NCBI RefSeq assembly: GCF_028737205.1
Contig: NZ_JAQZAL010000038.1
Location: 1-55,450, forward strand
Length of the DNA: 55,450 bases
From: Actinomycetospora lutea
GTDB taxonomy: Bacteria > Actinomycetota > Actinomycetes > Mycobacteriales > Pseudonocardiaceae
Direction of reading: 5' to 3'
Numbering within the stretch: the stretch's first letter is position 1; each line of letters begins with the position of its first letter. The notes below the pieces were generated by a model. The model was given only the letters and a program-made list of their open reading frames with translations, was not told the DNA's origin and did not search any database. A program made the position numbers and the translations under genes. Of the stretch, positions 17,086 to 25,635 are shown in pieces.

Positions 17086-17107
17086 GGCCTTCCCTAGGGA
17101 GTGGCCT
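17085..17107. terminator. Small hairpin between convergent genes
   Basis: AGGCC...GGCCT arms enclose the palindrome TCCCTAGGGA (17091-17100). It contains the xdhC stop and lies directly after the methyltransferase stop. Confidence 0.45.
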
Positions 17108-18260
17108 GCAGCGAGGCCGCCGACACGGCCGGCTCGACGTTGGACTCGGAGTGGATGGGGCCCTCGCGATCCGAGAGCGGGGTGCCCCGTCCGCCCCACT
17201 GCTGGGCGATCATCTCCGCGGCGATCGACACCGCGGTCTCCTCCGGGGTGCGGGCGCCGAGGTCGAGGCCGATGGGGCTCGACATCCGGGCCAGCTCGGC
17301 CTCGGTGACGCCGGCCTCGATCAGCCGCTCCCGGCGGTCGAGGTGCGTGCGCCGCGACCCCATCGCGCCGATGTAGCCGATCTCGGGCAGGCGCAGCGCG
17401 ACCTCGAGCAGCGGCACGTCGAACTTGGGGTCATGGGTGAGCACGGCCAGCGAGGTGCGGGAGTCGATGCGCCCCGCCTCGGCCTCCTTGGCCAGGTAGC
17501 GGTGGGGCCACTCGACGACCACCTCGTGCGCCTCGGGGAAGCGGCTCGACGTCGCGAACACCGGACGGGCGTCGCACACGGTGACCCGCATGCCGAGGAA
17601 GGTGCCCATCCGCGCGACGGCGGCCGCGAAGTCGATGGCGCCGAAGACGATGAGCCGGGGCGGCGGGGCGAAGGACTCGACGAAGACCTGCAGGCCCTCG
17701 CCGCGGCGCTCGCCGTCGGTGCCGTAGGACACGAGCGCGGAGCGGCCGGCGGCGAGCAGGCCGCGCACGTCGTCGCGCAGCGCGTCGTCGAGACGGGCCG
17801 AGCCCGTGCTGCCCTCGACCTCCTCCGGCCACACCACCAGCCGGCGCCCGAGCCGGTCCGCGGGTCCCGAGACGACGGTGGCGACGGCGACCGAGCGGTG
17901 CTCGCGCACGGCCGCGGCGATGGCGCCGAGCTGGGGGAACGACTCGCGGTCGACCTTCTCGACGTAGACGTCGAGGATGCCGCCGCAGGTCAGCCCGACG
18001 GCGAACGCGTCGTCGTCGGAGACGCCGTAGCGCTGCAGGGTGGCCTCGTCGGTGCCCTCGAGGATCCCCGAGCCGAGCTCGTAGACCGCCCCCTCGACGC
18101 AGCCGCCCGACACGCTCCCGACGGCCTGCCCGTCGTCGCCGACGAGCATCGAGGCGCCGGGCTGCCGGGGCGCGGACCGGAACGTGCCGACCACCGTGGC
18201 CAGCGCCGTCGGACGCCCCGCGTCCCACCAGGACTCCAGGGTCGGCAGCACGTCACGCAT
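17094..18260 (-). CDS. XdhC/CoxF-family molybdenum cofactor maturation protein
   Basis: A 388-residue XdhC/CoxI-family protein. These bind molybdenum cofactor and help sulfurate and insert it into xanthine dehydrogenase or CO dehydrogenase-type enzymes. The N-terminal part has the family segment APRQPGASMLVGDDGQAVGSVSGGCVEGAV. The C-terminal Rossmann-like half has GAIDFAAAVARMGTFLGMRV and ends with GYIGAMGSRRTHLDRRERL. ATG 18260 overlaps the VWA gene stop by 8 bp. The order MoxR-VWA-XdhC matches coxD-coxE-coxF accessory genes. No hydroxylase structural genes are in the window. Confidence 0.9.
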   Translation of the reverse strand: MRDVLPTLESWWDAGRPTALATVVGTFRSAPRQPGASMLVGDDGQAVGSVSGGCVEGAVYELGSGILEGTDEATLQRYGVSDDDAFAVGLTCGGILDVYVEKVDRESFPQLGAIAAAVREHRSVAVATVVSGPADRLGRRLVVWPEEVEGSTGSARLDDALRDDVRGLLAAGRSALVSYGTDGERRGEGLQVFVESFAPPPRLIVFGAIDFAAAVARMGTFLGMRVTVCDARPVFATSSRFPEAHEVVVEWPHRYLAKEAEAGRIDSRTSLAVLTHDPKFDVPLLEVALRLPEIGYIGAMGSRRTHLDRRERLIEAGVTEAELARMSSPIGLDLGARTPEETAVSIAAEMIAQQWGGRGTPLSDREGPIHSESNVEPAVSAASLQATP

Positions 18261-19479
18261 CCCGCAGCACCTCCAGCAGCTCGGCCAGCGTCGTCAGGGA
18301 ATGGCCCGCCAGCAACCGGTCAACGTGCGGCAGGGCCGCCGCGATTCCCCCCTGCACCGGCATGTAGCCGCTCTTGCCCGCGTGCGGGTTCACCCAGACG
18401 ACCTTGTGCGCCAGGCGCCGCAGCCGCGCGGCCTGCTCGCCGAGCAGCTCCGCACCCCCGCGCTCCCAGCCGTCGGAGAACACGACGACGACCGCGCGGC
18501 GGGCGACGCCGCGCTGTCCCCAGCGGTCGAGGAACGCGCGCAGCACCTCGCCGAGCCGGGTGCCGCCCGACCAGTCGGGGATGGCGCGCCCGGCGTCGGT
18601 GAGCGCCCGCTCGGGGTCGCGCTGGCGCAGCTCGCGGGTGACCCGGGTGAGGCGCGTGCCGAGCGTGAACGTCTCGACCGCCATCGGCGTGCGCCGGGTG
18701 ACGACGTGGGCGAAGCGCAGGAGCGTGTCGGCGTACGGGCTCATGGAGCCGGACACGTCGATGAGCAGCACCAGCCGGCGCGGGCGCTCGCGGCGGGCGC
18801 GGCGGCGCAGGTCGCCGATCTCGCCGCCGTTGGCCAGCGCCGCGCGCAGCGTGCGCCGCGCGTCGGGCTCGCCGCGCCGCGCGGCCCGGCGGCGCCGGGC
18901 CCGGCGCTTCGGCGGGGCCGGGCGCAGCAGGGCGAGCAGCTGCTTGAGGTGCTCGCGCTCGCCGATCGAGAGCTCGGCGATGTCGCGGTCGCGCAGGATC
19001 TCCTCGCCGGAGGCGGCGACCCGCAGCTCCGGGGTCTCCTCCTCGTCACCCTCCCCGGTGCCCGGCGGCGGCTCGGTGAGCGCGGCCATCGTCGAGACGC
19101 GGGGCTTGGGCTGCGCGGGCCGTCCCATCCGCTGGTCGCGCGGGTCGGCCGAGAACCAGGCGGCGAAGGCGTGGTCGTAGCGGACGACGTCGTCGGGGTC
19201 GGCGCACAGCGTCAGCCGGCCCGCCCAGTAGGTCGAGACCTCGCTGGTCAGGTCGGACAGGCGCAGCGCCTGCAGGTACGCGGCGACGCGGTCGGTGGTG
19301 ACCGGCACGCCCGCGTTGCGGACGAGGCGGGTGAAGGCGACGAAGTCCTCGAGCACGGCGTCGCCGTCGGGGACGGGGCTCCCGCCGAGCGCCTCGACGA
19401 CGTCGCCGGCCAGCACCGCGCCGGCGTGCGGGCGGGGAGCAGGCCCGTCGCTGCTCCCGCCGCGGTCCCCCGTGCTCAT
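18253..19479 (-). CDS. VWA-domain protein, CoxE-like
   Basis: A 408-residue protein with a C-terminal von Willebrand A domain. The metal-binding DVSGSM motif is at residues 241-246, inside RRLVLLIDVSGSMSPYADTL. Residues 130-235 are charged, with long basic stretches. CoxE proteins act with the AAA ATPase CoxD in maturing the Mo/Cu site of CO dehydrogenase-type enzymes. The start overlaps the ATPase stop (ATGA) and its stop overlaps xdhC, so the three are one translation unit. Confidence 0.87.
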   Translation of the reverse strand: MSTGDRGGSSDGPAPRPHAGAVLAGDVVEALGGSPVPDGDAVLEDFVAFTRLVRNAGVPVTTDRVAAYLQALRLSDLTSEVSTYWAGRLTLCADPDDVVRYDHAFAAWFSADPRDQRMGRPAQPKPRVSTMAALTEPPPGTGEGDEEETPELRVAASGEEILRDRDIAELSIGEREHLKQLLALLRPAPPKRRARRRRAARRGEPDARRTLRAALANGGEIGDLRRRARRERPRRLVLLIDVSGSMSPYADTLLRFAHVVTRRTPMAVETFTLGTRLTRVTRELRQRDPERALTDAGRAIPDWSGGTRLGEVLRAFLDRWGQRGVARRAVVVVFSDGWERGGAELLGEQAARLRRLAHKVVWVNPHAGKSGYMPVQGGIAAALPHVDRLLAGHSLTTLAELLEVLRDA

Positions 19480-20366
19480 GAGGCGAGCAGGGCGTCCAGC
19501 TTGTCGCGCGCCCGGTCCGCGTCCTCGCGGTACTTCAGCACGGCGCCGAGGGTGGCCGTCGCCGACGCGAGGTCGAGGTGGCGGGCGCCGACGAGCTGCA
19601 GCGCCTGCGCCCAGTCGATCGACTCGGCGACCCCGGGCGGCTTGAGCAGGTCGAGCCCGCGCAGCCCGTGCACGGCCCGGGCGACCTGCTCGGCGAGCTC
19701 CTCCGGGAGATCGGGCAGGCGCCGGCGCAGGATCGCGGTCTCGCGGGCGAGGTCGGGGTGCTCGAGCCAGAGGTAGAGGCAGCGGCGCTTGAGCGCGTCG
19801 TGGACCTCCCGCGTGCGGTTCGAGGTGAGCACGACCAGCGGCGGCGTCTTCGCGCGGACGACGCCGATCTCGGGGATCGTCACCGAGTTCTCCGCGAGCA
19901 CCTCGAGCAGGAACGCCTCGAACTCGTCGTCGGCGCGGTCGACCTCGTCGACGAGCAGCACGCACGGCGCGTCCTGCAGCGCCTGGAGCACGGGACGCGC
20001 CAGGAGGAAGCGGCGGTCGTAGAGGGAGGACTCGACGGCGTCGACGTCGAGCTCGGTGTGCGACGCGCTCGCGGACGCCTCGAGCGCGCGCAGGTGCAGC
20101 AGCTGGCGCGGGAAGTCCCAGTCGTAGAGGGCCTGCGAGGCGTCGATGCCCTCGTGGCACTGCAGGCGCACGAGGGGCAGCCCCAGGGACTCCGACAGCG
20201 CGTGGGCGAGCGCGGTCTTCCCCGTCCCGGGCTCGCCCTCGCAGAAGAGCGGGCGCCCCATGCGCAGCGCCAGGAACGCCGCCGACGCGAGGCCGTCGTC
20301 GGCGAGGTAGCCGGTGCCGTCGAGGGCGCGCGCCAGGTCGTCCGGGCTGGTGGGTTCGGTGGTCAC
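19476..20366 (-). CDS. MoxR-family AAA+ ATPase, CoxD-like
   Basis: A 296-residue AAA+ chaperone-type ATPase. Walker A GEPGTGKT is at residues 44-51, Walker B is CVLLVDEVDRADDE, and the sensor region reads PPLVVLTSNRTREVHDALKRRC. It heads the operon with the VWA and XdhC genes, the arrangement used for metal-site maturation in molybdenum hydroxylases. I chose GTG 20366 because GGACAGG lies five bases upstream; GTG 20372 is possible. Confidence 0.88.
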   Translation of the reverse strand: MTTEPTSPDDLARALDGTGYLADDGLASAAFLALRMGRPLFCEGEPGTGKTALAHALSESLGLPLVRLQCHEGIDASQALYDWDFPRQLLHLRALEASASASHTELDVDAVESSLYDRRFLLARPVLQALQDAPCVLLVDEVDRADDEFEAFLLEVLAENSVTIPEIGVVRAKTPPLVVLTSNRTREVHDALKRRCLYLWLEHPDLARETAILRRRLPDLPEELAEQVARAVHGLRGLDLLKPPGVAESIDWAQALQLVGARHLDLASATATLGAVLKYREDADRARDKLDALLAS

Positions 20367-20372
20367 GCTCAC

Positions 20373-20888
20373 CTGTCCAGCATGTCCCACTGCCGGTGGG
20401 GTAGCCACCGGGCGGCCATGTGACGGCGGGCGCGCCTGAGATGTATTGGGCCGAACGGCCGTGTTGACACCGTGAGGCCACGCACAGATCGGATCTGCGC
20501 AACCGGCCGCGAAAGCGCTTGCTTCGCTGATCGACTCGGGCCTGGAGCAGGGAATCTGCACACTCCTCGATCACGAACCGGTCACGGGCCGGTGACGGCG
20601 GTCGCATGAGGCCCGGTTGAAAGACCGCGTGTGCTCCGTACCGTCCCTGGCGGCCCTCTTCCTGCACCGACCGGTGCGAGGGCCGCACACCCCCGGGACC
20701 GCCGCGCCGACGCTCGTCCAGCGTTCCCGGGTGACCAGCCCCGAAACGAAAGTGGCGGACCGGACGGGCGTGAGGACTGCAGGGCCCCCGGGTGCCCCCT
20801 GAGCACCCACGGGCGGTGAGACCGCGTGGAACCGGTCGTCGACCCGCTCGCGAGGCCCCGCCCACGCGGCGCGGTACGGAGAGAGGTC
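20373..20888. other. Divergent intergenic region before rpf, about 516 bp
   Basis: It separates the coxD-like operon from rpf. It holds an imperfect inverted repeat at 20482-20500 and scattered GC-rich hairpins. I looked for a c-di-AMP (ydaO) riboswitch, often found before rpf genes, and did not find its conserved blocks. No gene is supported. Confidence 0.5.
20482..20500. promoter_or_regulatory. Inverted repeat, possible operator
   Basis: GCACAGATC (20482-20490), G, GATCTGCGC (20492-20500): arms complementary at eight of nine positions. It is about 115 bp upstream of the MoxR start and 390 bp upstream of rpf. Confidence 0.3.
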
Positions 20889-21527
20889 ATGGCTCGGAAC
20901 ACCGATCAGTCGCTGGCGCGCGCCCTCGGACGGCGCGCCGCCCAGATCGCCCTCGTGGGCGCGGTCGCCGCGACCCCGATGGCCCTGACCACGGGCCTGG
21001 CGTCCGCCGACACGGACTGGGACGAGCTCGCCCAGTGCGAGAGCGGCGGCGACTGGAGCATCAACACCGGCAACGGCTTCGGTGGCGGGCTGCAGTTCAC
21101 CGACTCGACCTGGCGCGCCTTCGGCGGCTCGGGTCAGCCGGAGGACGCCAGCCGCGCCGAGCAGATCCAGGTCGCCGAGCGCGTCAAGGCCGAGCAGGGT
21201 ATGAACGCCTGGCCGACGTGCTCCCAGAAGACCGGCAACACCGACGACTCGGCGAACACCGAGTCCGACTCCGGTTCGTCGAGCTCGGGCTCCTCGGGTT
21301 CCTCGGGCTCCTCGGACGCCGAGGGCGTGCGGTCCTCCGCCTCGACCGGGAAGCCGGCCCAGCCGGCGGCCCCGGCCGCCCCCGGCGCCAGCCACACGGT
21401 CGCGGCGGGCGACACCCTGAGCTCCATCGCCGCCGCCAACGGCGTGTCCTGGGAGTCCGTCGCCCAGCGCAACGCGCTGGCCGACCCGGACAGCCTCAGC
21501 GTCGGGCAGCAGCTCGCCCTGCGCTGA
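20889..21527 (+). CDS. Resuscitation-promoting factor with LysM domain (RpfA-like)
   Basis: A 212-residue secreted muralytic enzyme that cleaves peptidoglycan and promotes exit from dormancy. A signal peptide covers about residues 1-42, ending GLASADT. The Rpf domain is about 43-115, with catalytic Glu in QCESGGDWSINTGNG and the disulfide-forming cysteines C-ESGG and PTCSQ. A Ser/Gly-rich linker follows, then a LysM wall-binding domain at about 167-212 (HTVAAGDTLSSIAAANG). ATG 20889 follows GGAGAGAGG. The convergent moaE gene and the order onward match rpfA of mycobacteria. Confidence 0.93.
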   Translation: MARNTDQSLARALGRRAAQIALVGAVAATPMALTTGLASADTDWDELAQCESGGDWSINTGNGFGGGLQFTDSTWRAFGGSGQPEDASRAEQIQVAERVKAEQGMNAWPTCSQKTGNTDDSANTESDSGSSSSGSSGSSGSSDAEGVRSSASTGKPAQPAAPAAPGASHTVAAGDTLSSIAAANGVSWESVAQRNALADPDSLSVGQQLALR

Positions 21528-21544
21528 TCCCGCGTCCGCGCGCC

Positions 21545-21582
21545 CGACGGCCCCGGCTCCCCTCGCGGAGCCGGGGCCGTCG
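21545..21582 (+). terminator. Terminator of rpf
   Basis: CGACGGCCCCGGCTCC (21545-21560) and its exact complement (21567-21582) form a 16-bp stem with a 6-nt loop, 17 bp after the rpf stop. Confidence 0.8.
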
Positions 21583-21615
21583 TGTGGGAGGAGCCGGGTC
21601 ACAGCGCCTCAGCAC

Positions 21616-21723
21616 GTGGGGCAGACCCAGGTCGCCGAGCGCGTCACGACCGCGCAGGGCACGGGCGCCCGGCCGACCTGCTCGCGCAGGACCGGGCAGA
21701 CCGACAGCTCGCCGACCACGGAG
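21616..21723 (+). pseudogene. Decayed partial copy of rpf
   Basis: About 108 bp behind the rpf terminator read GQTQVAERVTTAQGTGARPT and then CSRRTGQTDSSPTTE. This aligns without gaps to the end of the Rpf domain and linker of the intact gene (EQIQVAERVKAEQGMNAWPT, then CSQKTGNTDDSANTE). The DNA is also clearly similar. There is no start, signal peptide or catalytic part, so this is a remnant of a tandem duplication or recombination. A hairpin of the 3822-3868 family directly follows. Confidence 0.8.
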
Positions 21724-21750
21724 GCAGCGAGGGCGTCCCTCGCTGCCTCC
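21720..21750. terminator. Perfect hairpin between the rpf remnant and moaE
   Basis: GGAGGCAGCGAGGG (21720-21733), loop CGT, CCCTCGCTGCCTCC (21737-21750): a 14-bp perfect stem. It shares CAGCGAGGGCGTC with the hairpin at 3822-3868 and probably terminates the moa operon. Confidence 0.7.
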
Positions 21751-21809
21751 CACGCACCCAGGGACTCCCTCGCTCCCCCGGGCAGGCGCGCCACCCGCCC
21801 GTCAGCCGG

Positions 21810-22238
21810 TCAGGGGCAGTTGACCCATTCCTCGGTGCCGTCGGTGAACTCCTGGCGCTTCCACACCGGCAGCTCGCGCTTGACGGCGTCGACGAGCTCG
21901 CTGCAGGCGTCGAACGCCTCGCGGCGGTGCTCGGCGGCGACGGCGCAGGCCAGGGCGACGTCGCCGATCCCCAGCGCGCCGACGCGGTGGGTCACGGCGA
22001 GCGCCCGCACACCGGCGAACTGCGCGGCGACCTCGGCGGCCACCTTCTCCACGACGGTCGCGGCGCTCGGGTGGCCCTCGTAGTCCAGGGCGGTCACCGA
22101 GCGGCCGTGGTCGTGGTCGCGCACGACACCCGCGAACGTGACGACCGCACCGGCGGCGGCGTCGTCGACCAGCACGGCGTGCTCGTCCACGCTGATCGGT
22201 TCCTCGGTGACGGTGGCCCGGAGCACCCGAGCGGTCAT
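21810..22238 (-). CDS. moaE: Molybdopterin synthase catalytic subunit MoaE
   Basis: A 142-residue large subunit of molybdopterin synthase, which converts cyclic pyranopterin monophosphate to molybdopterin using the MoaD thiocarboxylate. Family motifs visible are [32 protein letters not shown] and [12 protein letters not shown] with the active-site lysine pair. ATG 22238 overlaps the mog stop (ATGA). No moaD is present in the window, so the small subunit must come from elsewhere. Confidence 0.93.
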   Translation of the reverse strand: MTARVLRATVTEEPISVDEHAVLVDDAAAGAVVTFAGVVRDHDHGRSVTALDYEGHPSAATVVEKVAAEVAAQFAGVRALAVTHRVGALGIGDVALACAVAAEHRREAFDACSELVDAVKRELPVWKRQEFTDGTEEWVNCP

Positions 22239-22741
22239 GTGTGGTCCCCTCCCAGGATCTGGTCGACGGCGTGGGCCAGCACCGGCTCGAGCACGGCCAG
22301 GCCGTCGCGCACCCCGCCCGGGGAGCCGGGCAGGTTCACCACCAGGGTGCGCTTCGCGACCCCGGCCACGCCACGGGAGAGCACCGACGTGGGGACCTTG
22401 TCGGCCCCGGCCCGGCGGACGGCGTCGGCGAGGCCCGGGATCTCGTAGTCGAGGACCGCGCGGGTCGCCTCGGGGGTGGCGTCGGTGGGCGAGATGCCCG
22501 TGCCGCCGGTGGTGACGACCACGTGGTCGCCGTCGGCGACGGCCTCGCGCAGCGCCGCGGCCACCGGCTCGCCGTCGGGCACCACCACCGGGTCGGGCGT
22601 CGTGAAGCCCTGCCCGCGCAGCCACTCGACGATGATCGGGCCGCCGCGGTCGGTGTAGACGCCCGACGAGGCGCGGTTGGACGCGGTGACGACGCGCGCC
22701 CGCCGGGTGGGGTCAGCGGCCCTCGGGCCGGGTCCAGACAC
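22235..22741 (-). CDS. mog: MogA/MoaB-family molybdopterin adenylyltransferase
   Basis: A 168-residue protein that activates molybdopterin by adenylylation before molybdate insertion. The family motifs are [33 protein letters not shown] and [16 protein letters not shown] 22741 is the only start available in frame and overlaps the moaC end by 29 bp. The stop overlaps moaE. Confidence 0.92.
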   Translation of the reverse strand: MSGPGPRAADPTRRARVVTASNRASSGVYTDRGGPIIVEWLRGQGFTTPDPVVVPDGEPVAAALREAVADGDHVVVTTGGTGISPTDATPEATRAVLDYEIPGLADAVRRAGADKVPTSVLSRGVAGVAKRTLVVNLPGSPGGVRDGLAVLEPVLAHAVDQILGGDHT

Positions 22742-23201
22742 CGGAGCGTCCCCCTTCCTTGCGCTCGAGGCGCACCGCGTCCAGCGTCGCCGCCGGATCC
22801 AGTGCCTTGATCATGTCGTGCAGCGTCAGGCCGGCCACCGCGACCGCGGTCAGCGCCTCCATCTCCACGCCCGTGCGATCGGCGCTGCGGGCGGTGGCGG
22901 TGATGGCGACGTGGTTGTCGCCGACCTCCAGGTCGACGGTCACCCCGGCGAGCGGGATCGGGTGACACAGCGGGACGAGGTCCGGCGTGCGCTTGGCGCC
23001 CATGATGCCCGCGACCCGCGCGACGCCCAGCGCGTCGCCCTTGGGGACGGTGTCGTCGCGCAGGGCGGCGGTGACCTCGGCCGTCGTGCGCACGACGCCC
23101 GTCGCGGTCGCCGTGCGGCGCGTGACCTCCTTGTCGCCGACGTCCACCATGCGCGCGGCCCCGGTGGCGTCGACGTGCGTGAGCCCCGAGCTCTCACTCA
23201 T
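22713..23201 (-). CDS. moaC: Cyclic pyranopterin monophosphate synthase MoaC
   Basis: A 162-residue enzyme of the first molybdenum cofactor step, acting with MoaA. It carries [20 protein letters not shown] and [21 protein letters not shown], with the catalytic Lys and His of the family. ATG 23201 overlaps the malic enzyme stop by 8 bp. moaA is not in this window. Confidence 0.94.
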   Translation of the reverse strand: MSESSGLTHVDATGAARMVDVGDKEVTRRTATATGVVRTTAEVTAALRDDTVPKGDALGVARVAGIMGAKRTPDLVPLCHPIPLAGVTVDLEVGDNHVAITATARSADRTGVEMEALTAVAVAGLTLHDMIKALDPAATLDAVRLERKEGGRSGVWTRPEGR

Positions 23202-24660
23202 CCGCGCCCTCCACCGCCTGCGCCGTCTCCTCGCCGAGGGCCAGCGCGGCGCCGACGTCGACGGTCCCGGTCCCGCGCTCGCGGGCGCGCTCCACGGTCT
23301 TGCGGACCGCCCCGGCCACGGCGGGGGCGACGGTGTTGTCGAAGACGCTGGGCACGATGAACAGCGGGTTCGGCTCCGCCACCACGTCCCCGATCGCGGC
23401 CGACGCGGCCAGCAGCATGTCGTCGGTGATCGCCCGCGCCTGCGCGTCGAGCAGCCCGCGGAAGATGCCGGGGAACGCGAGGACGTTGTTGATCTGGTTC
23501 GGGTAGTCCGACCGGCCCGTGGCCACGACCGCCGCGTGCCGCTGGGCGAGCGACGGGTCGATCTCCGGGTCGGGGTTGGCCAGCGCGAACACGACGGCCT
23601 TGTCCGCCATCGCGGCGATGTCCGACTCGTGGAGCAGGTTCGGCGCCGAGACCCCGATGAACACGTCGACGCCGGGCATCGCGTCGCGCAGCGTCCCGGT
23701 GCGCCGCTCGCGGTTGGTCTGCTCGGCGACCCACTCGAGGCTGGGGTGCAGGCCGGGGCGCTCGGGGTGGATGATCCCCTCGACGTCGACGGCGATGAGG
23801 TCGGCGGGCGCGAGCGGCAGCAGCAGCCGGATGATCGCCGAGCCGGCCGCGCCCACCCCGCAGACCACGATCCGGCAGTCGTTCATCTCCTTGCCGACGA
23901 CGCGCAGCGCGTTGCGCAGGGCGCCGAGGACGACGACGGCGGTGCCGTGCTGGTCGTCGTGGAAGACGGGGATGTCGAGCTTCTCGCGCAGCCGCTCCTC
24001 GATCTCGAAGCAAGCCGGCGCGGCGATGTCCTCGAGGTTGATCCCGCCGTAGGCCGGGGCGAGGACCTCCACGGTGCGGATGATCTCCTCGGTGTCCTGG
24101 GTGTCGAGGCACACCGGCCAGGCGTCGACGCCCGCGAAGCGCTTGAACAGGGCCGCCTTGCCCTCCATCACCGGCATCGCCGCGGCCGCGCCGAGGTTGC
24201 CGAGCCCGAGCACCGCCGAGCCGTCGGTGACCACGGCGACGGTGTTGCGCTTGATGGTCAGGCTGCGGGCGTCGTCGGGACGTCGGGCGATCGCCTGGCA
24301 GACCCGGGCGACGCCGGGCGTGTAGGCGCGGGAGAGGTCCTCGCGGGTCCGCAGGCCGACCTTCGCCGTGACCTCGATCTTGCCGCCGAGGTGGACGAGG
24401 AAGGTGCGATCGGAGACGTTGCGGACCCGGACGCCGTCGAGGCCGTCGAGCGCGCCGGTGATCTGCTCGGCGTGCTCCTCGGACAGGGCGTTGCAGCTGA
24501 TGTCGATGATGATCGAGTCGGTGCGCGACTCGACGACGTCGAACGCCGTCATGACGCCGCCCACGCGCCCGACGGCGACGGCGAGGTCACCCGCCGCGGT
24601 CGCGCTCGCCGGCGCCTCGACGCGGGCCGTGATCGCGTAACCGGGTCCCGGGACGGTCAC
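23194..24660 (-). CDS. NAD(P)-dependent malic enzyme with N-terminal ACT domain
   Basis: A 488-residue enzyme that oxidatively decarboxylates malate to pyruvate. Residues 1-85 form an ACT-like ligand-binding domain. Catalytic features are [16 protein letters not shown] with the Tyr, the Lys in [12 protein letters not shown], the metal-binding acidic residues in [24 protein letters not shown], and a nucleotide-binding loop [14 protein letters not shown] 24660 overlaps the stop of the MocA-like gene (GTGA) and has GAGGAG upstream. GTG 24687 is possible. Its place inside a molybdenum cofactor operon is unusual. Confidence 0.9.
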   Translation of the reverse strand: MTVPGPGYAITARVEAPASATAAGDLAVAVGRVGGVMTAFDVVESRTDSIIIDISCNALSEEHAEQITGALDGLDGVRVRNVSDRTFLVHLGGKIEVTAKVGLRTREDLSRAYTPGVARVCQAIARRPDDARSLTIKRNTVAVVTDGSAVLGLGNLGAAAAMPVMEGKAALFKRFAGVDAWPVCLDTQDTEEIIRTVEVLAPAYGGINLEDIAAPACFEIEERLREKLDIPVFHDDQHGTAVVVLGALRNALRVVGKEMNDCRIVVCGVGAAGSAIIRLLLPLAPADLIAVDVEGIIHPERPGLHPSLEWVAEQTNRERRTGTLRDAMPGVDVFIGVSAPNLLHESDIAAMADKAVVFALANPDPEIDPSLAQRHAAVVATGRSDYPNQINNVLAFPGIFRGLLDAQARAITDDMLLAASAAIGDVVAEPNPLFIVPSVFDNTVAPAVAGAVRKTVERARERGTGTVDVGAALALGEETAQAVEGADE

Positions 24661-25211
24661 CGTGGGGTCTCCTCTCGTGCCTGCCACCGTTGCAGGTCGT
24701 CCGGGGTGTCGAGGTCGTCCTCGACCGCGACGTCACCGATCTCGACGGCCACCACGTCGTCCCGGCCGCGCAGGAAGCCCCGCGCGCCGGCGTCGCCGCT
24801 GGCCGCCGCGTGCACAGCCTTCCAGTGCGCCCGCCCGAGCAGCACGGGGTGGCCCGGGCGCCCGCCGACGGCGCCGCGGGCGAGCACCTCGGGGTCGCGG
24901 GCCCGCGCGGCGACCCGCGCCAGCGCGTCGGGCCCGATGCCCGGGGTGTCGACGAGCGCGACCAGCACCGCCACGGCGTCGCTCGGCTCGAGCGCCTCCA
25001 GCCCGGCGCGCAGCGAGGCGGCCTGGCCCTCGGTGTCCCAGCCCGGCGCGGGAACCCAGCGCGTGCCGTCGTCGAGCAGGGCGGCCGTGTCGGGCAGCCC
25101 GGCGCCGAGCACGACCACCACCGGGGCGAGCCCCGCCTCGCGCAGGGCCCGGGCGCCGCGGCGCACGAGGGGCTCGCCGTCGAGCTCGACGGCGGCCTTG
25201 GGGCGCCCCAT
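24657..25211 (-). CDS. MobA/MocA-like nucleotidyltransferase, start codon unclear
   Basis: A GT-A fold nucleotidyltransferase. MocA makes molybdopterin cytosine dinucleotide for CO dehydrogenase and xanthine dehydrogenase-type enzymes, which fits the CoxD/E/F-like genes nearby. From ATG 25211 it has 184 residues. However, the family signature loop, here GLLLAAGGGRRMGRPK, begins upstream of this ATG, and the open frame above it has no ATG, GTG or TTG. The native start could be a mutated GTC at 25250, eight bases after GAGAAGG, or a CTG. A perfect 34-bp tandem repeat lies directly upstream. The gene may be damaged, or it may use an unusual start. Confidence 0.7.
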   Translation of the reverse strand: MGRPKAAVELDGEPLVRRGARALREAGLAPVVVVLGAGLPDTAALLDDGTRWVPAPGWDTEGQAASLRAGLEALEPSDAVAVLVALVDTPGIGPDALARVAARARDPEVLARGAVGGRPGHPVLLGRAHWKAVHAAASGDAGARGFLRGRDDVVAVEIGDVAVEDDLDTPDDLQRWQAREETPR

Positions 25212-25260
25212 CCGCCGCCCCCCGCCCGCGGCGAGCAGCAGGCCGGCGACCGCGGTGACC

Positions 25261-25328
25261 TTCTCGATGGTCCGGCTCCGCTTCGCTGCGCGTCTTCTCG
25301 ATGGTCCGGCTCCGCTTCGCTGCGCGTC
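25261..25328. repeat. Perfect 34-bp tandem duplication
   Basis: Two identical 34-bp units at 25261-25294 and 25295-25328, beginning TTCTCGATGGTCCGGCTCCG. They fill the gap between the small gene at 25335 and the MocA-like gene, covering the region expected to hold its leader. Confidence 0.9.
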
Positions 25329-25334
25329 CCGGCT

Positions 25335-25550
25335 CTAGCGGTTGATCTCGGTGACCGGGTGCTCGTAGCCGAGCTGGTCGGCCGGCAGGGGGAACTCCGT
25401 CTCGCCGAACGGCGACGGCGACCCCTGCGTGGGCGCCATCAGCTCCGTGATCGGGTGGCCGCCCTCGACCTCGGGCCACCAGGGATCCTGGCGCGGCGGC
25501 GTCTCGTCCCCGGCCTGCGGGTCTGCTCCGGTCGCGTGGTCGTCGGCCAT
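25335..25550 (-). CDS. Small conserved-position hypothetical protein
   Basis: A 71-residue acidic, Pro-rich protein with no membrane segment or known motif. Its second half reads [20 protein letters not shown] and ends HPVTEINR, so the pattern HP-(I/V)-TE occurs twice. ATG 25550 has GGGAG upstream. It is divergent from the helicase-associated gene, the same position as the small gene Rv0863 beside moaC2 in M. tuberculosis (recalled). I do not know its function. Confidence 0.65.
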   Translation of the reverse strand: MADDHATGADPQAGDETPPRQDPWWPEVEGGHPITELMAPTQGSPSPFGETEFPLPADQLGYEHPVTEINR

Positions 25551-25635
25551 CTCTCCCTGTCCTCCCGGTCGGCGGAGCACCAGTCTGCCGCACCTCGGGG
25601 GTGTGCGCCCCCAGGCCCGACTACCGTGGACGTCG

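Noticed and set aside
20373..20888. A c-di-AMP (ydaO) riboswitch before rpf
   Set aside because: The conserved blocks of the aptamer were not found, although rpf genes often carry it.
20826..20888. Upstream GTG start for rpf
   Set aside because: It would add 21 residues before the signal peptide; ATG 20889 has a strong ribosome binding site and gives a normal secretion signal.
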